From contig NZ_JALNMJ010000004.1 in the NCBI RefSeq assembly GCF_023156505.1, forward strand, positions 124,001 through 188,000: a DNA stretch of 64,000 nucleotides, written 5' to 3'. Of this stretch, positions 54,681-63,103 are shown in pieces. The notes beneath the pieces are model-generated. The model was given only the letters and a program-made list of their open reading frames with translations. It was not told the DNA's origin and did not search any database. Source of the stretch: Roseibium sediminicola. Lineage in GTDB: Bacteria; Pseudomonadota; Alphaproteobacteria; Rhizobiales; Stappiaceae. How positions within the stretch are numbered: position 1 is the stretch's first letter; every line of letters begins with the position of its first letter. A program made the translations under genes and the position numbers.

Positions 54681-56420
54681 TTACAGTCCGATCTTCCGGC
54701 CAAACCAGGAAGCATGCCGCTTGACGGCGGTGATCAACAGGTGCCTGCGATCGGCCCTTTGTTCGGCCAGTCGCGACACCAGAAACTCCGGTGAGCACGG
54801 CAGAAGTGTGACCGGATCGATAGTGCGTGCATAAATCACAAGTGACAGAAAAACCAGTTCGGCCAGACTGCGCTGCCGTCCCCTGCCCTCCAGATGTGTC
54901 AGATCCTCGCACAGCCCCCAGCCGGCGTAAAACGGGGCGCCGTGCACCGACACTTTCTTTCCGCGCAACAATGCCTCGAACCCTGAAAGGGATGAGAAGG
55001 TTTCCACCGCATCCACCGCTTCCAGGAGATCGATGATGTTGGCGTCTTCGGCGAAGTCATCCGCGAATGCCAACGCTTCCTGCCGGGAAAGCTTGCCTTT
55101 GCGCAATCCGGTTTCAACATCCGGATGCGGCTTAAACACCAGAAAGGCATCTGGATTGCGGTCACGTGCAAGTTGCAAAAGATCGAGATTTACATTGGGC
55201 GTGTTTGCGCAGTCGATTGTTGCCGAGCGCGATTTCCGGATGGCGGCGTCATCGGCGACCTGTCCGGGGACGAGTATCTTTGTTTTTCTTGCTGGAAATT
55301 CGAAACTGCGGGCCGATCCGAAATTGTATTTAGACACCTTGGCTTTGCGAATGAGCTCAATCAGCGTGTGCCCACGTTCGATCTCATCCGGTGTCAGATC
55401 ATGGTCCCGCAACAAGACCTCAAGCCGGCTGGGCCGGGACGGATCATAGTAGATGCCCAAGTCGTCTGCGGCGAGCATTGCGCCACGGGCGAGTCCAGCG
55501 CCGAGCCCCACGGAACGCAGGAACCCGTCCTCTATCCGCACCAGAGACAGGCCCTCGCGCGCGCAGTCGGCTTCAAAAGCCGCATCGGTACGGCCGGCCC
55601 AGGACAGGATGCGCCCCCCAGTCGCCTTGGCGGCGGCAATCGCTTCTTCCTGGGTTTCGGGAAAGGTGGCTTCCCCTCCTTTCCCGGAGAAGGTTGCCCG
55701 GATGGACGGGTGGTTCCAGTACTGCGCGCCGTAACAATGGGCCGGTTGCGCGTTTTCCTGCCAGTGGGTGAACATCAATCGGCAAATCTCAGCGGCGGCC
55801 TCGGCAGAGATGGACGCGCCGGTGTAAGGCGAATACCAGACGGTCCGGTAAGTCAGCACATGATCGAGCAGTGGTTCGAGTGGAATCCCTTCCACCGCGC
55901 AGATCGTCGACAGGGTGGACCAGAAAGGGTGTTTCGACTGCGCATCATCCTTTCCGCTCAACAGCTGCTCGAGGCAACGCCCGGAGCAGCCGAGCGGTGC
56001 GCTTTCGCCGGACGCCTGCGCAGAAAAATTGCTTAGCTGCCACAGTCCGGAAAAATCGACAGTGTCTCTGTTCGGCGATTGCCGAAAAGAACGAAGGAGC
56101 GACCTGCCCACAAGTTCTTCTGAAGGTTGCTGGTCTTGCTGGTCTTGTTCGACCGGCAGCAAGATCAGGCTTGGCGGCATTCGTCGTGCGTTTTGCGGCG
56201 TCGGTCCATCAAGTACCAGAAGAGGTGTCGCGCCGGCCCGCATCCAGGCTTTTCCGGGCCCGAAAAATGCCCCCTCGCCAACTGCGACGTAGGGACGGCC
56301 GTCAGGCGGCGGTTGGAGCGCACCGTTTGTCAGTGCTGCAGCCAGACGCTTCCGAAGCGGCTTCAGCGACGGATCGGCGAAACGGATGTCCCTGCGCCAT
56401 GACCTGGTTCTTTCCGTCAT
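54681..56420 (-). CDS. kpsC: KpsC-like capsule polysaccharide protein (beta-Kdo transferase family)
   Basis: A 579-residue cytosolic protein of the KpsC/LipA family. In E. coli KpsC and KpsS build a short beta-linked Kdo linker on the lipid end of group 2 capsules. The hallmark segment IEDGFLRSVGLGAGLA, then GIYYDPSRPSRLE (about residues 320-360), and the late FKPHPDVETG and FSSLSGFEALLRGKKVSVHG are all present. It is shorter than E. coli KpsC (675 residues), and the N-terminal half is divergent, so one of the two transferase modules may be lost or reduced. Its ATG overlaps the stop of the upstream kpsS-like gene by four bases. Confidence 0.86.
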   Translation of the reverse strand: MTERTRSWRRDIRFADPSLKPLRKRLAAALTNGALQPPPDGRPYVAVGEGAFFGPGKAWMRAGATPLLVLDGPTPQNARRMPPSLILLPVEQDQQDQQPSEELVGRSLLRSFRQSPNRDTVDFSGLWQLSNFSAQASGESAPLGCSGRCLEQLLSGKDDAQSKHPFWSTLSTICAVEGIPLEPLLDHVLTYRTVWYSPYTGASISAEAAAEICRLMFTHWQENAQPAHCYGAQYWNHPSIRATFSGKGGEATFPETQEEAIAAAKATGGRILSWAGRTDAAFEADCAREGLSLVRIEDGFLRSVGLGAGLARGAMLAADDLGIYYDPSRPSRLEVLLRDHDLTPDEIERGHTLIELIRKAKVSKYNFGSARSFEFPARKTKILVPGQVADDAAIRKSRSATIDCANTPNVNLDLLQLARDRNPDAFLVFKPHPDVETGLRKGKLSRQEALAFADDFAEDANIIDLLEAVDAVETFSSLSGFEALLRGKKVSVHGAPFYAGWGLCEDLTHLEGRGRQRSLAELVFLSLVIYARTIDPVTLLPCSPEFLVSRLAEQRADRRHLLITAVKRHASWFGRKIGL

Positions 56421-57739
56421 AGCGGCACCCCAAGCTCGCGCGCTTTTTCCAGTCTCGGCGGCGGATCGACATAAGCACCGAGCGGATTGAGGGCACGGGC
56501 CGCGATCTTCTCGGCCATGTTTTCAGCGGCCACCGCAACACCGTCCCTGTTGTGAATCGAGCCTCTGACCTGGGTCGTTGCCGCGAGCGCAGTGACATAG
56601 GCCGCCAGAAGACCGGCATCCGGCAACTCAGGTTTCGACCAGAATGTGTCCAGCGTCCCCTGATGGGTTAATCCGGCAATATCAAAATGCGCCGGCACCA
56701 GTGTCTTGACCGGAAGACCGGCCTGCAGCGCTTCGAGACCGGCCGTGGAGTTGAGTGTCGCTATGCCTGACGCTTTCTCGAACGGCTTCGCCAGGCCGCC
56801 GCCGTCCAGATAGTGGACCCGCTCGCCCAAGCCATGCGCGTTCGCAAGTTCTGCCGCGACCTGAGGCCAGGTCTCGAAGCCGACATCGAGCGGGTGGCTC
56901 TTCAAGAGCAGTTGGGCCTCGTATGGAGCTGCCCTGGCGAAGGAGCGAAAGACGGTTTCCAGCACGTCAGTGAAACTGTCATAAGGCGAATGACGGCGGA
57001 GCTGGAAATCGCCTTCCAGCTGTATCGGGAGAACGAAATACGGCCTCCCTACCGCCTGCACCTTCGCGACAACCTCCCTCGCCTTTCTATCGCGAATTCC
57101 CTGACGCAGGAGCCGCGCCGCACCGCGAAGATATTCCTCGACCGGTGGATAGATCGTATGGCGCTGATAGTGCGGGTAAAGCGGCTTCAAAAACACATTT
57201 GCCAGATTGTAGAGGACGTCCGGTCCCGTTTGCAGCCAGAAGGATGACGGGAACCGGGGGCTCAAATCTATTGCGCCCGCCCGATCCGCGATTTTGCGAA
57301 TTGCGTCGGGGTCGTTCGGAAAATGACTAAGGGTCGACAGGCCGTCGCGCTCCAGGGTCATCCAGCCTGGTCGCAAGGCACCGAGTTCAGTCACGGCAAT
57401 GTAAATACCCAGCTTCCGGGCCTTTTCAATCGCAATGCGGTGATAGAGCCTTTGATCCCCGTGCAGGACAAGATCGGTGATGTGGTTGCTTGTCAGGTAG
57501 TCACTGATAAAGGCCGGCCAGTCCCCGGGCGTTCCTTTGAAACTGCTGCACCCGTCGCCGTGCCAGTGTATCCAGTCCCCGGCACAAAAATTGATGCGGC
57601 TCACCGGAAATCCACGTTCACGCAGACGGGCGCCGATCATCTTGAACAACGGCGACAACGGTCCTTGCAAAAACAACACGCGACGGCCGGAGGTGAGGCT
57701 CAACGGTGATTGAGCCTGTGCCTTACCCGTCCCAGGCAT
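56417..57739 (-). CDS. KpsS-like capsule polysaccharide protein (copy B)
   Basis: A 440-residue protein of the KpsS/LipB family. Recognisable parts are RVLFLQGPLSP near the start, NFCAGDWIHWH, ELGALRPGWMTLERDG near residue 120, LLLKSHPLD near residue 275 and LNSTAGLEALQAGLPV near residue 325. KpsS adds the first Kdo to the lipid acceptor in E. coli. The open frame extends to 57796, but the ATG at 57739 with GGTGG just upstream reduces the overlap with copy A to 17 bases. It shares the N-terminal GDW segment with copy A, pointing to tandem duplication and divergence. Confidence 0.84.
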   Translation of the reverse strand: MPGTGKAQAQSPLSLTSGRRVLFLQGPLSPLFKMIGARLRERGFPVSRINFCAGDWIHWHGDGCSSFKGTPGDWPAFISDYLTSNHITDLVLHGDQRLYHRIAIEKARKLGIYIAVTELGALRPGWMTLERDGLSTLSHFPNDPDAIRKIADRAGAIDLSPRFPSSFWLQTGPDVLYNLANVFLKPLYPHYQRHTIYPPVEEYLRGAARLLRQGIRDRKAREVVAKVQAVGRPYFVLPIQLEGDFQLRRHSPYDSFTDVLETVFRSFARAAPYEAQLLLKSHPLDVGFETWPQVAAELANAHGLGERVHYLDGGGLAKPFEKASGIATLNSTAGLEALQAGLPVKTLVPAHFDIAGLTHQGTLDTFWSKPELPDAGLLAAYVTALAATTQVRGSIHNRDGVAVAAENMAEKIAARALNPLGAYVDPPPRLEKARELGVPL

Positions 57740-59072
57740 GAGTCCACCGCTCGGTCTTGCCGCGTTTTCGCAGTTGTTCCGCAAAATTCGTGGCAATGCC
57801 GCGCGATTTCGCTATTGCCAGTCGCGGGGGGGGCTCGCAAAGAGCTTGAGGCTGGTTGACCGTGTCGTTCACGATACGCTCCGCCATGAGGGTCGCCGCG
57901 GCTTCACGGCCTTCCTTCGTATAGAAGCATCCCTTGACTTGAATGGCGGCAGCCAACAGGCGTTCGAGGCAGTCGAGCAAATGAGTGTCCGGCGCCGTCC
58001 CATTTCGCCAAAATGCGTCCAGGTCCTTCTGACAGGTCAATCCGGGAATATCATACGTGGCGATGCCCAAGACCTTTGTCGGGCATCCCACACGCAATGC
58101 ATGAAGCCCAGTTGTGCTGTTGATCGTCAGAGATCCTGCCGCGTGGGTCAGCAACTGATTGAGGTCACCGCCATCCACCAGAAGAACACGTTTTTTCACG
58201 CGATGTTTTTTGGCAAGTGTTCTGAGAATTTTAGCCCACGGTTCCATGCCATTGTCGAGCGGATGGATTTTGAAAACCAGACGCGCGGCGCTGGGGGCAT
58301 GTGCCGCAAAAGACACGATGACTTCCTCGGCGGCTTCGGCAATGTGGTCATATTGGGAATTGAAACGCAGCTGGTAGTCGCTCTGCAACTGTAGAGGAAA
58401 CACGTAATAGGGCAGATTTGTGGAGATAATATCGTCAATCACGTGCTTAGCGTGCCGATTTCGGCGTCTTGCCAAAGAAAATCGCGGGATGTTGCTCAGA
58501 TAGTCGATTAGCGGGTGATAGAGCTTGTCCCGCACGTATCCCGGAAAGGCCAACGGAAAAATCACATTGGCCATGTTCCAGGACACCTCGTTCAGTGCCT
58601 CATTGATAAACGGATATCGATACAGCGGCGTGCGATCGATTTCAGGAAGATCTGCCCCCAGCCGGCGGATCAGGTCTGGATCTGCCGGGAAACGGGAATG
58701 GGCGGACATGCCGTAATGTTCCAGCGTGATCCAGTCTGGCCTCAAATAACCGTTTTCATAGGCAAGGCATGTGAGACCGAGTTCTGCCCCAATTTCCGCT
58801 GCTGCAACATGGTAAGGCACGCGGTCGGCATAATAGATGATATGCGTGACGTTGTTTTCACGGCAAAAGGATCGGAGCCAGTTCGGCCAGTCCCGCAGGC
58901 TGCCTCCATACGACGTACAGCGATTGTCATGCCAGTTCAACCAGTCTCCCGCGCACAGATTGACACGACAAGTCTTCGCGCCAACCGCTTCAAGGCTGTC
59001 CGCGATCGTGCGCGCAAACTTGCCAGGCGGGCCCTGCAAAAAAAGCGCCACCAAGGAGTCGACTGAACCCAT
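57723..59072 (-). CDS. KpsS-like capsule polysaccharide protein (copy A)
   Basis: A 449-residue KpsS/LipB-family protein. Matching segments to copy B are ALFLQGPPG, NLCAGDWLNWHDNRC, YENGYLRPDWITLE, FKIHPLDNG and INSTTGLHALRVGCP. I chose the ATG at 59072; an in-frame TTG at 59138 would add 22 residues and put the start ten bases after the wza-like gene, so the start is not certain. It is the second gene of the operon. Two KpsS-like proteins side by side is unusual; one may act on a different acceptor lipid. Confidence 0.84.
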   Translation of the reverse strand: MGSVDSLVALFLQGPPGKFARTIADSLEAVGAKTCRVNLCAGDWLNWHDNRCTSYGGSLRDWPNWLRSFCRENNVTHIIYYADRVPYHVAAAEIGAELGLTCLAYENGYLRPDWITLEHYGMSAHSRFPADPDLIRRLGADLPEIDRTPLYRYPFINEALNEVSWNMANVIFPLAFPGYVRDKLYHPLIDYLSNIPRFSLARRRNRHAKHVIDDIISTNLPYYVFPLQLQSDYQLRFNSQYDHIAEAAEEVIVSFAAHAPSAARLVFKIHPLDNGMEPWAKILRTLAKKHRVKKRVLLVDGGDLNQLLTHAAGSLTINSTTGLHALRVGCPTKVLGIATYDIPGLTCQKDLDAFWRNGTAPDTHLLDCLERLLAAAIQVKGCFYTKEGREAAATLMAERIVNDTVNQPQALCEPPPRLAIAKSRGIATNFAEQLRKRGKTERWTHAWDG

Positions 59073-59148
59073 ACTTATTTGCCAATCCACAGGCCTGCCC
59101 ACGGCGACCTTTAGGGGCCGTAGTGCGCTCCGTTCCAATCAACAACAC

Positions 59149-60279
59149 TTAATCGGTAATGCGCTGCACAGTCGAGTAGTTGCTGATGAGCGGAGCGATA
59201 ATCTGCAGGAATTTGCCGAGTTCCGCAGTCGGATGGTTGGACACATAAAGAATGTCCTTGTCCCGCATCTCGAAATGCTGAGACATGAAGAAACCCTTCG
59301 GGTCACGCAAACCGAGCTTGTATACAAGCGGTACGGTCTCTGCCCCAGCAAGCTTTTCTGCAAGCTCCGGCTTCAAACGACGCACAAGTTCCGCATCTTC
59401 GTAACGGAACAGGAACACACCATTGGCGTCCGCGCGCTCATCCCTCAAGCCGCCGACGGTTGCCAACGCCTCCGCCATCGTAACGCTTTTGGTCCTGAAA
59501 GGCACCAGCTGGTTCGCTTTGACAGCGCCAAAGGCAGAGAATGTACGTGGCCGGTGTGACAACAGAATATTGTCGTTGGGAGAAATCAGGACGTTGTTTT
59601 CCGGATAGTCGATCAGATCTTCCAGGCGCGTCGTACCTGCCCGGTTTCCGCGCTTGAGCGTAACAACAGTTTCGTAAGTCGCCTCCCGCGCGCCACCAGC
59701 CTGAGCAACAAGATCGAGCAACCGGGTATCGCGTAGTGGCAGCGGATAAACACCGGGTTTGGCGACATCGCCAACAACAACAGCAGTTGAACTGAGCTTG
59801 TCACGTAGGGAAATGAGAACCTGCGGCTCAACAGCCTTGCCAATAAGTTTCTTCTGAACAGACTGTCTCAAGCCTTCGATCGAAAGACCGGCAGCGCGCA
59901 CACGCCCCGCATAGGGGACGAAAATGTACCCGTGCTCGTCAACAACCGAAGGGATTTGGCTAGAACCGCTGTCTCCACTTGAAAAAAGGCCATCGGGAGA
60001 AGCTTCCCAGATGGAAACGGTCAGGGTGTCACCGACACCAAGAAGGGTTGGCGAGCCTCCGCGACCGACACCACGAAACTGGTTGGCGAATGCCATAGGT
60101 CTGTAGCTTCTGATCGCATCAATATTCCCAGGATCGATCGTAACGACCGTGTAATCTCCTGATTGAGCGCTGTCTTCAACATCCTGAGTGGTAATGTTGA
60201 TGGCTGCCGGCCCATCGCCAGGCAATGCGGCGCATCCGAACAAGCCCGCCGCAGCCACCAAAACTAACAAAATCCGCAT
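59149..60279 (-). CDS. Outer-membrane polysaccharide export lipoprotein (Wza/KpsD type)
   Basis: A 376-residue lipoprotein of the OPX family. The signal ends in the lipobox LFGC (Cys near residue 16). A poly-export domain covers about residues 80-170 (LLGVGDTLTVSIWEAS), followed by SLBB-type segments (VVGDVAKPGVYPL near 190 and FGAVKANQLVPF near 255) and a C-terminal amphipathic helix of the kind that spans the outer membrane. The ATG at 60279 gives a good signal; the longer frame to 60324 does not. It heads the five-gene minus-strand operon that ends with the rkpH-like gene. No ABC transporter partner is in the window. Confidence 0.9.
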   Translation of the reverse strand: MRILLVLVAAAGLFGCAALPGDGPAAINITTQDVEDSAQSGDYTVVTIDPGNIDAIRSYRPMAFANQFRGVGRGGSPTLLGVGDTLTVSIWEASPDGLFSSGDSGSSQIPSVVDEHGYIFVPYAGRVRAAGLSIEGLRQSVQKKLIGKAVEPQVLISLRDKLSSTAVVVGDVAKPGVYPLPLRDTRLLDLVAQAGGAREATYETVVTLKRGNRAGTTRLEDLIDYPENNVLISPNDNILLSHRPRTFSAFGAVKANQLVPFRTKSVTMAEALATVGGLRDERADANGVFLFRYEDAELVRRLKPELAEKLAGAETVPLVYKLGLRDPKGFFMSQHFEMRDKDILYVSNHPTAELGKFLQIIAPLISNYSTVQRITD

Positions 60280-60516
60280 TAGTACCCGTTCCACCCTTAT
60301 TGCTGCCAGTCTGGTAGCACCCAATCGCGGTCATGTCCAAGATGCATACGCGCTATCCCCCGGAGAAACATCCCAGCTGTGACTTTGCTGTAACAGTAGA
60401 CCAGTTTTTCCTAGTCAATTGATTAATTTCCGATTTATCGTCTTCTGGCAGGCGTCCGCGACACATAAAATCGACGAAGCGAACCGTTGGCAACCCCAGG
60501 AGCTCCGACCCTTTTC

Positions 60517-61701
60517 ATGACCGCTTCACTTCATACCAGCACTGTTCATACAGTTAAAAGTTTATCGTTAGATTTAACAGGCTGGCTCGTTGATAGCGCG
60601 CTTCCCGTCTGGTCGGAAAAAGGTATCGATTCCGAGCGAGGCACGTGTCACGAGGCGATTGAATTGGCCACGCTGACGGGAACCGCATCTCCATGCAGGG
60701 CGCGCGTTGTCGCAAGACAGATTTATTCCTTTTTGGAAGGTGCGAAACTTGGCTGGACCGGACCGGCGGAAGACATCGTGACCACGCTCCATGACTGGTA
60801 TGCGGCAACATTCCTTTCTGAAGCAGGACATTTTGCAGCAGCAGTCGATAGCAGCAACAACATCTGCGACCCCACATTCGATCTCTACAACCAGGCCTTT
60901 TCCCTGTTCGGATTTGCGCAGGTCGCGGCGGCTCTTCCCGCGCGCAGCGCCGGTGCCACCGAACTTGCTTCCAACCTTCTCAAACTCCTGCTCGAAAAAT
61001 ATCGTCACCCCGAGACCGGTTTTCGGGAGGACAATCCAGATCGCCTTCCCTTGCGATCAAATCCGCATATGCACTTGTTCGAAGCCTGCCTTGCCTGGGA
61101 AAGCGTTTCCGATGACCCGGCGTGGCGGGATCTGTCCGACGAGATCGCGGAACTCGCCTTGACGCGCTTCATAGACCCTGTCTCCGGCGGGCTGCGTGAG
61201 TTCTTTGCGATGGACTGGTCCCCTAGCCCGGATGATACAGGCAGGACCGTGGAACCCGGGCATCAATTCGAGTGGGCCTGGCTGCTGGTCAAATGGGGTC
61301 AGGCGCGCGGCGATGCCGGTGCGCTCATCGCGGCGCGGCGCCTTTACGACATTGGCTGGACCTACGGCATCGACGAAAGCCGCGGTGTTGCGTTCATGGC
61401 CCTGAACGACGACTTCACTGTACGCGACCCGCTCGCGCGCCTGTGGGCGCAAACAGAATGGATCAAGGCGGCTGTGGCGCTCGCACGCCTGTCGAGCGGC
61501 CCCGAACGGGACGCCTATCTTGCCGACATCCCGGATGCCGTGCGTGCGCTGCAAACCTATTTTGAAGATGTACCCGCTGGTCTTTGGCGCGACAAGATGA
61601 CTGCCGACGGCACATTCGTTGAAGAAGCGTCCCCCGCCAGCTCACTTTATCACATCGTCTGCGCCATATCCGAACTGGACGCCTTTGCGAGATCGATTTA
61701 G
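60517..61701 (+). CDS. N-acylglucosamine 2-epimerase/mannose isomerase family protein
   Basis: A 394-residue (alpha/alpha)6-barrel sugar epimerase or isomerase. The active-site signature EPGHQFEWAWLL near residue 247 and a second His in PHMHLFEACLAW near residue 180 identify the AGE/mannose isomerase superfamily. Members interconvert ManNAc and GlcNAc, or mannose-type sugars and their phosphates; the substrate is not clear. The ATG at 60517 has a distant AGGAG, and TTG 60487 is an alternative. It is divergent from the export operon, sharing 237 AT-rich bases, so it may supply a capsule sugar. Confidence 0.85.
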   Translation: MTASLHTSTVHTVKSLSLDLTGWLVDSALPVWSEKGIDSERGTCHEAIELATLTGTASPCRARVVARQIYSFLEGAKLGWTGPAEDIVTTLHDWYAATFLSEAGHFAAAVDSSNNICDPTFDLYNQAFSLFGFAQVAAALPARSAGATELASNLLKLLLEKYRHPETGFREDNPDRLPLRSNPHMHLFEACLAWESVSDDPAWRDLSDEIAELALTRFIDPVSGGLREFFAMDWSPSPDDTGRTVEPGHQFEWAWLLVKWGQARGDAGALIAARRLYDIGWTYGIDESRGVAFMALNDDFTVRDPLARLWAQTEWIKAAVALARLSSGPERDAYLADIPDAVRALQTYFEDVPAGLWRDKMTADGTFVEEASPASSLYHIVCAISELDAFARSI

Positions 61702-61827
61702 CTGTCCTTGCCGGGATGGCGAAACCAGAGCACGAAACGACGCAAACGGCCTTTTTCATTTGCCGCCAGCTCTTTATAGCTTGAGCCCGGATTAACAGCG
61801 ACGACGCAAGACGGCGAAGGAGGCCGA

Positions 61828-62739
61828 ATGCCCCAGGCTCAAATCATCGACGGCAAAGCCATAGCGGAATCCGTCCGCCAGGAGATCACCAACCGGGCAG
61901 CCAAATTGCTCGAGACCAGCGGCAAACGCCCCGGCCTTGCGGTTGTCCTTGTCGGTGAAGACCCGGCGAGCCAGGTTTATGTGCGCAACAAGGACCGGGC
62001 AGCGGAGGCCTGCGGCTTCCATTCGGTCAAGCACACCCTTGGCGCCGAAACCAGCGAAGCCGACGTTCTTGCGCTTGTCGAGCAGCTGAACAACGATCCG
62101 GAAATCCACGGCATCCTGGTGCAGTTGCCCCTGCCCGGCCATATCGATGAAAGCAAGGTTCTGAGGCTGATCCGCCCGGAAAAGGATGTCGACGGGTTTC
62201 ATCCGGTCAATGTCGGCCTGCTGACCGCAGGCGAACGCGACAGTGCCCTTGTCCCCTGCACCCCCGCCGGCAGTCTCGTGCTCCTGAAGCGGACACTGGG
62301 CGATACCCTGTCCGGCAAGAATGCCGTCGTCATTGGCCGGTCCAACATTGTCGGCAAGCCGATGGCAAGCTTGCTGCTGCAGGAAAGCTGCACCGTCACG
62401 ATTGCGCATAGCCGCACACGCGACCTGCCGGACGTTGTCCGTGCCGCCGACATTGTCGTTGCTGCCGTCGGCCGTCCCGAAATGATCAAGGGTGACTGGA
62501 TCAAGCCCGGCGCCACGGTGATCGACGTCGGCATCAACCGCATCCCCGCACCGGAGCTCGGCGAAGGCAAGAACCGCCTTGTCGGTGACGTCGCCTTTAA
62601 CGAGGCGGTCGATCATGCCGGAGCCATCACACCGGTCCCGGGTGGCGTCGGCCCGATGACGATCGCCATGCTGATGGTCAACACCCTGACCGCCGCGCGG
62701 CGCCTATTGGGTCTGCCAGACGAAGAACCGCTGTTCTAA
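61828..62739 (+). CDS. folD: Bifunctional methylenetetrahydrofolate dehydrogenase/cyclohydrolase
   Basis: A 303-residue FolD, which interconverts 5,10-methylene- and 10-formyl-tetrahydrofolate in the cytosol. Signatures are [16 protein letters not shown] near residue 36 (catalytic Lys), the NADP-binding [16 protein letters not shown] near residue 165 and [10 protein letters not shown] near residue 270. AAGGAGG lies five bases upstream of the ATG. It connects to the folate-linked sarcosine oxidase and methyl-transfer genes in the window only by theme, not by operon. Confidence 0.98.
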   Translation: MPQAQIIDGKAIAESVRQEITNRAAKLLETSGKRPGLAVVLVGEDPASQVYVRNKDRAAEACGFHSVKHTLGAETSEADVLALVEQLNNDPEIHGILVQLPLPGHIDESKVLRLIRPEKDVDGFHPVNVGLLTAGERDSALVPCTPAGSLVLLKRTLGDTLSGKNAVVIGRSNIVGKPMASLLLQESCTVTIAHSRTRDLPDVVRAADIVVAAVGRPEMIKGDWIKPGATVIDVGINRIPAPELGEGKNRLVGDVAFNEAVDHAGAITPVPGGVGPMTIAMLMVNTLTAARRLLGLPDEEPLF

Positions 62740-63103
62740 GGCGCCGCCACGTCTCTTCTGGCCACGTCTCTTCTGGCCACGTCTCTTCTGGCCACGCCCC
62801 TCTTGGGCGCGCGGCCGGATTTCCCAGCATTTTCCCTATGCTTGCAGAAACGTCACAGCTGCGTAAAAACCCGTACCGACGCAACAGCCGCGGTACACCT
62901 TCACCCTTGCGCTTCCTTCAGGGGCATGGTCTATCGTGTTCGGATTGTTTTAACCATGGCACCTTAGGCTTGGTAACGTAGGGGCTGCATAAGCAGTGGG
63001 CCGGAATTTGACAGAATGCTCTGTGATCAATCGGCCCTGCCAATCCGTCAGGCGGCAGTGAGTGAAGGGTCTACCGTCCTGCAAGTCCGGCCACAGGGCC
63101 GGC
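62740..63103. other. Intergenic region between folD and tamA
   Basis: 364 bases with no supportable gene. It begins with the 15-base tandem repeats listed separately; the rest holds no recognised RNA or palindrome and presumably includes the tamA promoter. Confidence 0.55.
62746..62805. repeat. Four tandem copies of a 15-base repeat
   Basis: GCCACGTCTCTTCTG occurs three times without change (62746-62760, 62761-62775, 62776-62790), followed by a diverged fourth copy (62791-62805). The array begins seven bases after the folD stop codon. Copies this exact suggest slippage-prone, variable-number DNA. Confidence 0.95.

Noticed and set aside
62746-62805. CRISPR array
   Set aside because: The repeats are directly adjacent with no spacers and only 15 bases long; no cas gene is present.
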